Assembly: GCA_938003775.1 (NCBI GenBank)
Contig: CALKXZ010000264.1
Location: 1-36,858 of the forward strand
Direction of reading: 5' to 3'
DNA from: an uncultured Granulosicoccus sp.
Lineage (GTDB): Bacteria; Pseudomonadota; Gammaproteobacteria; Granulosicoccales; Granulosicoccaceae
Length of the DNA: 36,858 nt
The translations under genes were made by a program, and so were the position numbers. Within the stretch, counting starts at the first letter, position 1, and each line of letters begins with the position of its first letter. Shown here piece by piece: positions 19,917-28,441 of this stretch. Below the pieces are notes generated by a model, which searched no databases, was not told where the DNA came from, and was given only the letters and a program-made list of their open reading frames with translations.

Positions 19917-21410
19917 TTAGTGGCTCAGCCGATTAAACAAATATTGCATTAACAGAGGCACGGGCCGACCGGTAGCCCCTTTTTGTTTACCGCTGGTCCA
20001 GGCAACGCCTGCGATATCCAGATGTGCCCAGTGGTAATTCTTGGCAAAGCGAGACAGAAAGCACGCTGCTGTTATTGCACCGGCTGGTCGTCCACCAATG
20101 TTGGCGATATCGGCGAAATTTGAGTCCAGTTGTTTCTGGTAGTCATCCCACAGTGGCAGCGACCAGCATCTATCGCCGGATTGTTCACTGGCTTGAAGTA
20201 GTTCATCCACGGTTGTTGGGTCGTTACCCATCACGGCACTGGCGACATTGCCCAGAGCAACAATACACGCGCCGGTTAGTGTCGCCATGTCGATCACGGT
20301 TGCCGGTTTGAATCGTTCGGCATAGGTCAGGGCATCGCACAAGACCATGCGGCCTTCTGCGTCAGTGTTGAGGATTTCTATAGTCTGGCCAGACAGGGAC
20401 GTCACCACATCTCCAGGGCGAGCTGCTTGTCCATCTGGCATATTTTCGACAGCGGCGACAATTCCAACGACGTTGAGTGGCAAATTAAGTTCAGCAACCG
20501 CTTGCATGACGCCAAATACGCTGGCGGCGCCGCACATGTCGTACTTCATTTCATCCATGCCATCCGAGGACTTTATCGAAATACCGCCTGTGTCGAAGGT
20601 CACTCCTTTACCCACGAGTACAATCGGAGATCCGGCTCGCTTACGACCCTGGTAGTTCATCACGATCATTTTGCCCGGCTGGTGACTGCCTTGCGAGATC
20701 GCGAGAAAGGCACCCATGCCCATGGATTCCATTTGCGCTTCGTCTAGAACAGTTGTGCTGAGTTTGTCATGCTCTTCGTGCAGGATATGCGCAACGTCAG
20801 CCAGATAGGTAGGCGTGCACACATTGGGTGCCAGGTTGCCTAAGTCTTTTGCCCTGGACATACCTCTTGCGGTTGCGCTGCCGCGATGAACATATTCCGT
20901 CACCGCCTCCACCGATTTTTTCTCAGCACTGAGAAAGACAGCCGTTAGTGATGCATTGGGTGTTGGACTCATGCGTTGGTGTAACGAGAAAACGTAAGTG
21001 GCATTAACCAGATCCCGTGCGAGTTGTTCGGCCATGGTGCTGCTGTCCAAGTTCTCAATGGTCACGGCATTCAGACAGTCACTTATCGCGGTACTGGCAG
21101 GCGTTGCAATCAATGATTTAGCGGCGGCCTGAGTGGCCTCCCGCCAGCGCTGGGCATCAGCTGTTTGTCGCTCGCCCAAGCCAACCAGTAAAACGCGCTC
21201 AGCCGTAATTCCTTTTAATGCATGTAAAACCACCGTTTGACCAGCCTTTGCACTGAAATCTTTGCTGACGAACAGCTTTTTTATAGCGCCGTCGGATGCA
21301 CTGTCGATTTTTCGCGCCGAACCCTTGAGCTTCCCATCGGAAAACAGGAACAACACTTGGCAGGCGTTATCCAAAGAGGTCGGCAGGCGGGTTGATACGT
21401 TAAATTGCAT
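19917..21410 (-). CDS. pepA: Leucyl aminopeptidase PepA (M17)
   Basis: VGKGVTFDTGGISIKSSDGMDEMKYDMCGAASV and NTDAEGRMVLCDALTYAE. ORF extends to 21467; MQFNVSTRLP at 21410 is the likelier start. Confidence 0.95.
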   Translation of the reverse strand: MQFNVSTRLPTSLDNACQVLFLFSDGKLKGSARKIDSASDGAIKKLFVSKDFSAKAGQTVVLHALKGITAERVLLVGLGERQTADAQRWREATQAAAKSLIATPASTAISDCLNAVTIENLDSSTMAEQLARDLVNATYVFSLHQRMSPTPNASLTAVFLSAEKKSVEAVTEYVHRGSATARGMSRAKDLGNLAPNVCTPTYLADVAHILHEEHDKLSTTVLDEAQMESMGMGAFLAISQGSHQPGKMIVMNYQGRKRAGSPIVLVGKGVTFDTGGISIKSSDGMDEMKYDMCGAASVFGVMQAVAELNLPLNVVGIVAAVENMPDGQAARPGDVVTSLSGQTIEILNTDAEGRMVLCDALTYAERFKPATVIDMATLTGACIVALGNVASAVMGNDPTTVDELLQASEQSGDRCWSLPLWDDYQKQLDSNFADIANIGGRPAGAITAACFLSRFAKNYHWAHLDIAGVAWTSGKQKGATGRPVPLLMQYLFNRLSH

Positions 21411-21500
21411 AGGATTGACAGCCATGTTGGGTTTAAAGGTCTTGTCTAGTGTACTACCGGCGACCATCAGTGTTAGATTGCCGCCACAGGCTTCACCCGC

Positions 21501-22631
21501 GTGACATGTGTGCGAATATTAGATCGATACCTGATGAAGGAAATGCTGGTTACCTGGCTGGCAGTGTTAGTGGTGCTGCTGGTTATCATGATCGGCAATG
21601 TTCTGGGGCGCAGCCTATCCAGCGTTACTGACGGCGTGATTCAGGCTGACATGCTACTTATTCTGGTTGGTGTTAAATCAATCAGTCTGCTGGTAACGCT
21701 CATACCGCTGGGCTTGTATCTGGGTATCCTGCTAGCTCACGGTAGGTTTTATCGAGACAATGAGATGTCTGTGATGCAGGCCTGCGGCGTAAGTTGGTTT
21801 GATCTGATGCGTCCGACCGCCGTAATCGGTCTGCTCGGTGTGTTGGCAATCTCACTGTTAACCATCTTTGCCTCTCCGTGGGCGGCACGCTTTGAACAAC
21901 AACTGAAACAGCAGATCAGAGATCAGTCTGCTCTGAGTCTTGTTACACCAGGTAAGTTCATTGAATCAAGTGATGGCAATACGGTGTTTTTTGCACGTCA
22001 GAGTAATCCTGAGCGTACTCAATTTAATGATGTTTTTATGTATCGTCAGAAAGGTGATGGTGACCCGGCCGTAGATTCAGCGCGAATCGCCACCTATCAA
22101 CATGATCCCGAGACGGGTGATGAGTACCTGATATTTACAGATGGTCAGACAACCGTAGGACAACCCGGTGGTGGCGAGTACACCGTTACCGACTTCAAAA
22201 GACAGGGCATTTTGCGACCTCGACAAGACTCTGGAGAGCCCAGGCTCATTATTAAAGGCAAACGATTGTCAAACCTCTGGGGAAGTTCAGACTTGGCCGA
22301 CAGGGCCGAACTGCAGTGGCGAATTTCCATACCCTTGGCGGCGCTACTACTTGCATTATTAGCCGTTCCGCTGAGTTATACATCACCTAGGGAGGGACGA
22401 TTTGGCAAGATCGCCATCGCCATATTGATTTATATCCCTTACGCCAACCTATTGGTGTTGATGAGAAAGTGGATAGCGGCCGGTACTGTACCCACGTGGG
22501 TGGGCTTGTGGCCTGTGCACGTGGCGGTGACTTTACTGATTTTGTTACTACTGGTCCGTCGAATGGGTTGGAGATGGCTTTTTGGCCGACCATCAGCGCA
22601 GGTATTGTCCAGTCACGGTGCGTCGGCATGA
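21501..22631 (+). CDS. lptF: LPS export permease LptF
   Basis: RILDRYLMKEMLVTWLAVLVVLLVIMIGN...; YjgP/YjgQ permease architecture; divergent from pepA. Confidence 0.92.
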   Translation: MTCVRILDRYLMKEMLVTWLAVLVVLLVIMIGNVLGRSLSSVTDGVIQADMLLILVGVKSISLLVTLIPLGLYLGILLAHGRFYRDNEMSVMQACGVSWFDLMRPTAVIGLLGVLAISLLTIFASPWAARFEQQLKQQIRDQSALSLVTPGKFIESSDGNTVFFARQSNPERTQFNDVFMYRQKGDGDPAVDSARIATYQHDPETGDEYLIFTDGQTTVGQPGGGEYTVTDFKRQGILRPRQDSGEPRLIIKGKRLSNLWGSSDLADRAELQWRISIPLAALLLALLAVPLSYTSPREGRFGKIAIAILIYIPYANLLVLMRKWIAAGTVPTWVGLWPVHVAVTLLILLLLVRRMGWRWLFGRPSAQVLSSHGASA

Positions 22632-23755
22632 TGTTTGGCACGCTGGATCGATATATCGGTCGTTCAATTCTGCTGACCAGCCTACTGGTGTTGTTAACAC
22701 TGGTTGCCCTGGCCAGTATATTTGCTTTCATCAGCGAGTTGGATGATGTCGGTAAGGGTGCGTATACCGTCTCTGGCGCTGTTCAATATGTCTTTCTGAC
22801 CATTCCTGGCAAGGCATATTTACTTTTTGCCCCCGCTGTTCTGCTCGGTAGCCTACTGGGTTTGGGTGCATTAGCTTCAAACAGTGAATTGACCGTTATG
22901 CGGGCATCTGGCGTGTCTGGTGCGCGGATTATTCGTGCTGTGGTGATCACCGGAGTAGGCTTGATGCTACTTATCGCCTTAATTGGTGAAACAGTGATGC
23001 CGCGTGCCGAGCAGATAGCTGAAGAACTTCGGCTTACTGCGCTTGAGAAACGACTGTCGGTCAAGGGTAGTCGCGGATTGTGGCTTAAATCGACTAATCA
23101 CTACGTTAATGTGGGCACGGTACTGCCCGACTTTACGTTGCTAGATGTCAGTGTTCATCGCTTCGAAAAAAACTCACTTGTGATGGCAATGAGTGCAGCC
23201 CGTGCTCGTCTACAAGATGATGATTGGCTGCTAGAAGAGATAGAAATAACGCTTTTCAGTGCTAGCAAAGTGACAAATGAGCGTCTCCCAAACATGACAT
23301 GGAAGCAATTTATCCGTCGGAATACCGTCACTTCGAACATTGAAGGGTTATCTGAAAACTATCCTGACCTTGTTAGTGCAGACGTTTTGAAAAGTATTTC
23401 AGTGTCTCCTGAGAGTCTTTCGGCCATCGATTTATATGATCAAGTTCGGTATCTGAAAGACAATCAGCTCGATAGTCGACGTATAGAACTTGCCTTTTGG
23501 GTAAAAATTGCAAGCCCTCTTTCAACGCTCGTTATGCTGATGCTCTCACTGCCATTTGTGTTCGCATCACAACGATCTGGTAGTGCTGGGCAGAAGATTT
23601 TTATCGGCATCATGTTGGGCATCATTTACGTGCTTTTGAACAAACTGCTGACTCAATTAGCACTGGCAAACGATGTATCACCTGCATTGAGCGCGCTGCT
23701 GCCTTTGATGTGCTTTTTGGGCGTGGCCATTGTCGGAATCCAGCGTACTACCTAG
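22628..23755 (+). CDS. lptG: LPS export permease LptG
   Basis: MMFGTLDRYIGRSILLTSLLVLLTLVALASIFAFISELDDVGKGAYTV; start overlaps the lptF stop (ATGA); the longer ORF from 22469 runs inside lptF. Confidence 0.93.
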   Translation: MMFGTLDRYIGRSILLTSLLVLLTLVALASIFAFISELDDVGKGAYTVSGAVQYVFLTIPGKAYLLFAPAVLLGSLLGLGALASNSELTVMRASGVSGARIIRAVVITGVGLMLLIALIGETVMPRAEQIAEELRLTALEKRLSVKGSRGLWLKSTNHYVNVGTVLPDFTLLDVSVHRFEKNSLVMAMSAARARLQDDDWLLEEIEITLFSASKVTNERLPNMTWKQFIRRNTVTSNIEGLSENYPDLVSADVLKSISVSPESLSAIDLYDQVRYLKDNQLDSRRIELAFWVKIASPLSTLVMLMLSLPFVFASQRSGSAGQKIFIGIMLGIIYVLLNKLLTQLALANDVSPALSALLPLMCFLGVAIVGIQRTT

Positions 23756-23806
23756 CGGATGCCGCGCTGTTTCTGGGTGGTTTTCAGTGGTTCATTTTTT
23801 ATGTAA

Positions 23807-24217
23807 CTACTTGTTATATTTGATAATTTTAGTGTTACTAAACCTGTCGTGTAACGCCTGATTGTCCGTTGAAATCAACATATACAACAGCGTGATGCCA
23901 AACAGTAGTGATCCTGTTAGGTAGCGTTTTAAGGTGTGATTAACGGTGATTTTTTCACCGTTTGTAGAGGCTAACTGGATTCGCCAAGCACGCATGCCTA
24001 ATGTTTGGCCACCATGTCTCCAGAACCAATCGAAGAACAAAAACGCGATAACAAACAGTAGGAATTTATAGCGCAAATTTTGTATGGCCTGACCATCGTT
24101 CAAAGCGATAGCCGCAGTAGTGATGATAAAGAACAGCGCTATCAACAACAGGCCGTCATAAAGAAACGCTGCACATCGTCGAAATAACAAAGGTAGAGTT
24201 GATGAAATGTTTTGCAT
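23807..24217 (-). CDS. RDD-domain membrane protein
   Basis: LPLLFRRCAAFLYDGLLLIALFFIITTAAIAL...FLFFDWFWRHGGQTLGMRAWRIQLASTNGEKITVNHTLKRYLTGSL. The ORF extends to 24280; MQNISSTLP is the likely start. Confidence 0.85.
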   Translation of the reverse strand: MQNISSTLPLLFRRCAAFLYDGLLLIALFFIITTAAIALNDGQAIQNLRYKFLLFVIAFLFFDWFWRHGGQTLGMRAWRIQLASTNGEKITVNHTLKRYLTGSLLFGITLLYMLISTDNQALHDRFSNTKIIKYNK

Positions 24218-24437
24218 ATTGTTGTGTTCGGATACTTGAATACACTGTATACGAAGCTGAAAATAAATCAGGCACGACACGTGCGATACATTGGATTGTT
24301 CGATTTGCGTACAAAATGCACAGCTTTAGCTATAGTTTTGCAAGAGTTTTTTTCAATTGATTTGTAAGTTGCAGTTGAAATAGTTATGCACTATGTGGAC
24401 AATGCGCGCATCGACAGAGAAATCGATCAGTAAAACG

Positions 24438-24462
24438 GTTGGAAGTTGTACTAACTTTCAAC
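24438..24462 (+). other. 10-bp hairpin in the RDD / H1-like intergenic region (candidate RNA element)
   Basis: GTTGGAAGTT(GTACT)AACTTTCAAC, one G.U. Confidence 0.55.
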
Positions 24463-24603
24463 ACATGATTTGTCTGGCTTTGATTGTTTATGAAGTCAGT
24501 TGTTGGGTCCGACAGCCATGATGCAGAGTTTCAGTAGCGGTAACCAGATCAATGATCAGAGTCACTGCGAAAGAATGATGCGGAAAGTTGTCGATTACGC
24601 AAT

Positions 24604-24654
24604 AACAGTCATTTCGACTGTTTGGGAGTCCGGTGTCATGACTCCTGTTTTTTT
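24604..24654 (+). terminator. Tandem hairpins followed by T7: attenuator or sRNA terminator upstream of the H1-like gene
   Basis: AACAGTC(ATTTC)GACTGTT (24604-24622), then GGGAGTC(CGGTGTCAT)GACTCCT (24624-24646), then G and TTTTTTT (24648-24654). Confidence 0.6.
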
Positions 24655-24678
24655 GAATGTCAGATCATAATCAGGAGT
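24641..24678 (+). promoter_or_regulatory. Alternative pairing that sequesters the SD of the H1-like gene
   Basis: ACTCCTG (24641-24647) is perfectly complementary to CAGGAGT (24672-24678), which contains the AGGAG SD 7 nt before ATG 24685. It uses the same strand as the terminator-like hairpin. Confidence 0.5.
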
Positions 24679-24684
24679 TCAATA

Positions 24685-25155
24685 ATGGCTCGAATGAGTA
24701 AACCGGCGGCAGCTAAACCTGCGAAGGCCGGAAAAAAGAAGGCTCGCGGTAAGAAACGTTCAACGAAAAAGAAGGCGGCTGGAAAGAAGAAGGCCGCAGC
24801 CAAGAAAAAGCGCAGTACCAAGAAAAAAGCCAGTGGCAAGAAAAAGTCGGCTAGCAAGAAAAAACGCAGTACCAAGAAAAAGGCCGCAGGTAAGAAAAAG
24901 GCTCGTGGCAAGAAAAAGGCCGCAGGTAAGAAGAAGGCCCGTGGCAAGAAAAAGGCCTCTGGCAAGAAAAAGGCCCGTGGCAAGAAGAAGGCGCGTGGCA
25001 AGAAGAAGGCTGCTGGCAAGAAAAAGGCCCGTGGCAAGAAAAAGTCAGCAGGCAAGAAAAAAGCTCGCGGCAAGAAGAAATCAGCCGGCAAGAAAAAGGC
25101 TCGCGGTAAGAAAAAGGCCCGTGGTAAGAAAAAGTCACGCGGTAAAAAGAGCTGA
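24685..25155 (+). CDS. Histone H1-like / AlgP-like Lys-Ala-Gly-rich repeat protein (156 aa)
   Basis: MARMSKPAAAKPAKAGKKKARGKKRSTKKKAAGKKK..., 6-aa period GKKKAR/GKKKAA/GKKKSA; AGGAG SD. Confidence 0.88.
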   Translation: MARMSKPAAAKPAKAGKKKARGKKRSTKKKAAGKKKAAAKKKRSTKKKASGKKKSASKKKRSTKKKAAGKKKARGKKKAAGKKKARGKKKASGKKKARGKKKARGKKKAAGKKKARGKKKSAGKKKARGKKKSAGKKKARGKKKARGKKKSRGKKS

Positions 25156-25178
25156 GACGCACTCGCAGCAGCCTGACC

Positions 25179-25208
25179 AACGCTCTGGGCATGTGTTGCC
25201 AGAGCGTT
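25179..25208 (+). terminator. Terminator-like hairpin after the H1-like gene
   Basis: AACGCTCTGG(GCATGTGTTG)CCAGAGCGTT, perfect 10-bp stem followed by TGTTTAAG. Confidence 0.7.
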
Positions 25209-25227
25209 TGTTTAAGACGTCCGACCA

Positions 25228-25256
25228 AAAAAGGGGTGGCATTGCTACCCCTTTTT
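25228..25256. terminator. Bidirectional intrinsic terminator between the H1-like gene and moeA
   Basis: AAAAAGGGGTGGC(ATT)GCTACCCCTTTTT, 13-bp stem (one G.U) with A/T tracts on both sides. Confidence 0.88.
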
Positions 25257-25260
25257 AGCT

Positions 25261-25312
25261 GTAGCGCTAATGAGTGGTGCTAATCAGTGGTGCTAATCAG
25301 TGGTGCTAAATA
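25261..25312. repeat. 13-bp tandem repeat, 4 units, spanning the moeA stop codon
   Basis: GTAGCGCTAATGA GTGGTGCTAATCA GTGGTGCTAATCA GTGGTGCTAAATA. Confidence 0.9.
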
Positions 25313-26559
25313 ACGGCATCGGCGAAATGAGTGAATGGATACACCTTGACCCTGTCACCGTGCTCAGCTCCACTACTGTGCGTTGCGAGTTCTATCAGAC
25401 AATTAGCACTGTGAAGCGAGCTCAGAACATGAGAATCTTGCAGGCCTGTTGTCTCAACCTGCCAATCTCCTGTATCCGTCTGCGACATCAGCGCGCGCTG
25501 ATATTCCACGCGTCCTGGATTTTTATTTAACGTTCCTTGCAAAGGCAACACCAATGCAGGCGGGAGTGCGTGTGGTATGCCCAGCATGTGCCGAATAGCG
25601 GGTAGGACGAAAAGCAGGCAAGTGAGCGCAGCTGACACTGGGTTCCCAGGTAGGCCGAAATAAGCCTGGTTATGGCCACTGAAGCCAAATGTCAGAGGTC
25701 TTCCTGGCTTCATGGCAATTTTCCACAGATCCACCTGACCGTGTCGCTCCAGCACCGTGCGAACATGATCGGCGTCGCCGACTGAAACACCACCGCTGGA
25801 TATCACCAGATCTGCCCCATGGGCCGCGGCAATCATTTTTTCCAAAGCTGATTCGGTATCGATGCATATGCCAAGGTCATCCACCTGTACAGATGCGTGT
25901 CTGAGCAGTGCCATCAACAAGGGTCTATTGGCGTCGTAAATTTGTCCAGTTTCCCGTGATTGCCCCGGATCAACCAACTCATCTCCGGTAGAAAATAATG
26001 CAATACGCAAAGGTTTGAATACTTCAATATCAGTAATACCGTGTGATGCCAGCAGCGCTAGCTCTGCAGCTCCAAGGCGTGTGTTGGCTGGAATCAGTCG
26101 GCTGTTTTGACGCGTGTCGGTGCCTGGATTTCGGACGTGAAGCCCTCGATGAGGTGGTACGGTAATGGTGATAGTGTCGTTGAGAACAGTGACATTTTCT
26201 TGCTGCACGACCGTATCGGCCTGGTCAGGCACTCGTGCACCGGTAGTAATGCGTTGACAAGTATATGGGGCAAGCGAATCATCACCCGGATGACCGGCCA
26301 GTGACTGACCCGCTATGTGTAGTGGTCTGTCGCTTTCATCAATACGAATGGCATAGCCATCCATGGCGGATGCGCGAAACGAAGGCACAGACAAGGCGGC
26401 GAGAGTATCTGCCACGCATACGCGGTTTTGTGCATCGGCACAGGCGATAAGCTCACTGTGTGCGAAGCGCGGTAACTGTCGCTCGATGCGTTCACGAGCC
26501 TGTTCAATAGTGATCGCGGTGGGATCGGAGTCGCTTGATGCGCGCGGAGGCAAGTTCAT
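25306..26559 (-). CDS. moeA: Molybdopterin molybdenumtransferase MoeA
   Basis: SVPSFRASAMDGYAIR, RITTGARVPDQADTVVQQENV, FSTGDELVDPGQ, SSGGVSVGDADHV, FGLPGNPVSAALTC. Confidence 0.96.
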   Translation of the reverse strand: MNLPPRASSDSDPTAITIEQARERIERQLPRFAHSELIACADAQNRVCVADTLAALSVPSFRASAMDGYAIRIDESDRPLHIAGQSLAGHPGDDSLAPYTCQRITTGARVPDQADTVVQQENVTVLNDTITITVPPHRGLHVRNPGTDTRQNSRLIPANTRLGAAELALLASHGITDIEVFKPLRIALFSTGDELVDPGQSRETGQIYDANRPLLMALLRHASVQVDDLGICIDTESALEKMIAAAHGADLVISSGGVSVGDADHVRTVLERHGQVDLWKIAMKPGRPLTFGFSGHNQAYFGLPGNPVSAALTCLLFVLPAIRHMLGIPHALPPALVLPLQGTLNKNPGRVEYQRALMSQTDTGDWQVETTGLQDSHVLSSLHSANCLIELATHSSGAEHGDRVKVYPFTHFADAVI

Positions 26560-26574
26560 GTGTATCCTACTACC

Positions 26575-27537
26575 ATGGGTAAAGCGTATGCTAACGCCAA
26601 GTTGAGCTCAGCGCGCAGTTGCGTCGGAAAAACTCGTCCACCATTGTCTGATACAGACGCTGATCTACTGCAGCGTTTTGCCGATGCGCAGTTACTTGAG
26701 CGCGGACTAAGTTCTAATACTATCGCGGCGTACAACAGCGACCTTCGCTCTTTTTTGGCCGCGTTACCTATCGAACGCTCAAGTCTGCTGGGTGTATCGA
26801 ACTCGGATGTCATGGCTTACCTGGCTAGTCGGGTTGACGATGGTAGTAGTGCTCGTAGTGCGGCACGTCTGCTTTGTGCCTTAAGACGATTCTATGCCTG
26901 GTGTGTTCGCGAAGGCTTGATGACAGACAACCCCACAGCGTTGGTTCGTTCACCCACTATTGGGCGACCATTGCCCAAGGTATTGACTGAGTCAGAAGTC
27001 AGTGCACTGTTAGTCACTCCCGATATTACAGACGATCTTGGCCTGCGTGACCGCGCCATGCTCGAGGTGTTGTATGCCTGTGGACTGCGTGTATCTGAAC
27101 TGGTTGGTATGACGATGGATCAGATCAATTTGCAACAGGGTGTCGTAAAAATCTGGGGTAAGGGTAATAAGGAGCGATTGATACCTCTGGGAGACGTTGC
27201 TGGCTCCTGGGTCGATCAGTACGTCAAAACAGTTCGGCCTTCGCTGGTGCGCAGCAGGACCGATGATCTGTTCCTGACCCGACGGGGGGCAGCGATGACG
27301 AGGCAAGCATTCTGGCACCGAATTCGTGCTCATGGTATCCAAGCGGGTATTCGAACTCAGCTCTCCCCCCATATTCTCAGGCATGCATTCGCAACACATC
27401 TGGTCAATCACGACGCCGATCTAAGGGTGGTGCAACTCCTGCTAGGACATAGTAGCTTGTCAACAACGCAAATCTATACCCACGTGGCCCGCGAGCGGCT
27501 CAAGGTAATGCATCAATTACATCATCCACGTGGTTAG
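26575..27537 (+). CDS. xerD: Site-specific tyrosine recombinase XerD
   Basis: Tyr-recombinase catalytic blocks: YACGLRVSELVGMTMDQI, SPHILRHAFATHLVNHDADLRVVQLLLGHSSLSTTQIYTHV. Adjacent dsbC. ORF extends to GTG 26560. Confidence 0.95.
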   Translation: MGKAYANAKLSSARSCVGKTRPPLSDTDADLLQRFADAQLLERGLSSNTIAAYNSDLRSFLAALPIERSSLLGVSNSDVMAYLASRVDDGSSARSAARLLCALRRFYAWCVREGLMTDNPTALVRSPTIGRPLPKVLTESEVSALLVTPDITDDLGLRDRAMLEVLYACGLRVSELVGMTMDQINLQQGVVKIWGKGNKERLIPLGDVAGSWVDQYVKTVRPSLVRSRTDDLFLTRRGAAMTRQAFWHRIRAHGIQAGIRTQLSPHILRHAFATHLVNHDADLRVVQLLLGHSSLSTTQIYTHVARERLKVMHQLHHPRG

Positions 27538-27623
27538 TGAACGGTGAGCAAGCATTACTGTTATTTCTTTGAACTTTACGGCATCATGCAAAACCAATAG
27601 GGCTGTATTACTCGGATTCAATC

Positions 27624-28370
27624 ATGACAAAAGTGACTAAGGCTATCTCGCTACTGGCGATACTGGCCGGTATTAGCTTGGCAAGTACCACCGTGCAAGC
27701 CGAACCCACCCTCGATGAGGTGCAGCAGCGAGTGTCTGAACGGCTGCCCGGTATCGCCGTCTCAAGCTTGAGTAAATCCAGCGTATCGGGTTTGTACGAG
27801 CTTGTTACCGATGGACAAGTCTATTATGTAGACGAAACGGCTGAATATCTGGTTGATGGCAGTCTTATTCGTCTTAGCGATCGCACCAATCTGACCGATG
27901 CTCGTCTGGGCGGTATTCATGTAAGCATGATTGAGGAAGTGGGTGAGGACAACATGCTTATCTACGAACCGCAAAAGCCTTCCAATCGCTCAATTACAGT
28001 TTTTACCGACATTAGCTGCGGCTTTTGTCGTCGTCTGCATGCAGAACTGGATACATTGCTCGAAGAGGGTGTGCGAGTGCGATATTTACTGTTCCCGCGT
28101 GCTGGAATCGGATCTCAGGGCCACAAAGATCTGGAGAGCGTCTGGTGCGCCGATAACCCTCAAGGGGCGATGACAGTGGCAAAAGCCGGTGGCAATATTG
28201 AGCCTGCAACGTGTGACAATCCCATAGAACAGCATATGGCGCTTGCTGAGCGCATTGGTCTGCAGGGAACACCACTGATATACACCGACAGCGGTGAAAA
28301 AATCCCGGGTTACCGAGAAGCGGGCGTGCTTGCTAGTATGGTCAATGAATCGGAGCCTGTAACAAACTGA
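27624..28370 (+). CDS. dsbC: Thiol:disulfide interchange protein DsbC
   Basis: Signal peptide; ITVFTDISCGFCRRLHAELDTLLEEGVRVRYLLFPRAG; IGLQGTPLIYTDSGEKIPGY; CGFC active site. Confidence 0.95.
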   Translation: MTKVTKAISLLAILAGISLASTTVQAEPTLDEVQQRVSERLPGIAVSSLSKSSVSGLYELVTDGQVYYVDETAEYLVDGSLIRLSDRTNLTDARLGGIHVSMIEEVGEDNMLIYEPQKPSNRSITVFTDISCGFCRRLHAELDTLLEEGVRVRYLLFPRAGIGSQGHKDLESVWCADNPQGAMTVAKAGGNIEPATCDNPIEQHMALAERIGLQGTPLIYTDSGEKIPGYREAGVLASMVNESEPVTN

Positions 28371-28441
28371 CGAGTTAGCACCAAAGGGCTCTGGCACGCG
28401 TATGCCTTGGTTGTGGGGGTTAATTGCCGGAGGTATTCATC

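Noticed and set aside
16149-21456. CTAGTGTACT occurs at 16149, 19029 and 21446, the first two flanking valS as a direct 11-mer
   Set aside because: Looked like target-site or transposon-end repeats, but in a ~37-kb window chance recurrence of 10-11-mers is expected (order of many pairs and a few triples), and valS with its neighbours is a normal core cluster.
22469-22627. N-terminal extension of the LptG ORF
   Set aside because: It overlaps lptF; ATG 22628 (ATGA overlap) gives a normal LptG N-terminus (MFGTLDRYIGRSIL).
24622-24684. N-terminal extension of the H1-like ORF (MGVRCHDSCFF...)
   Set aside because: Overlaps the hairpin/T7 leader; ATG 24685 has a proper AGGAG SD at 7 nt.
24660-25091. 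143-aa minus-strand ORF (FFLPRAFFLPADFF...)
   Set aside because: Antisense shadow of the AAG/GCC-rich H1-like repeat.
24833-25258. 141-aa Arg-rich + strand ORF in another frame of the H1-like gene
   Set aside because: Out-of-frame reading of the same 18-bp repeat; no own SD or independent support.
26560-27537. Tyrosine recombinase as evidence of an integrated mobile element
   Set aside because: Sequence and the adjacent dsbC fit housekeeping XerD; no tRNA target, att repeats, excisionase or phage genes nearby.
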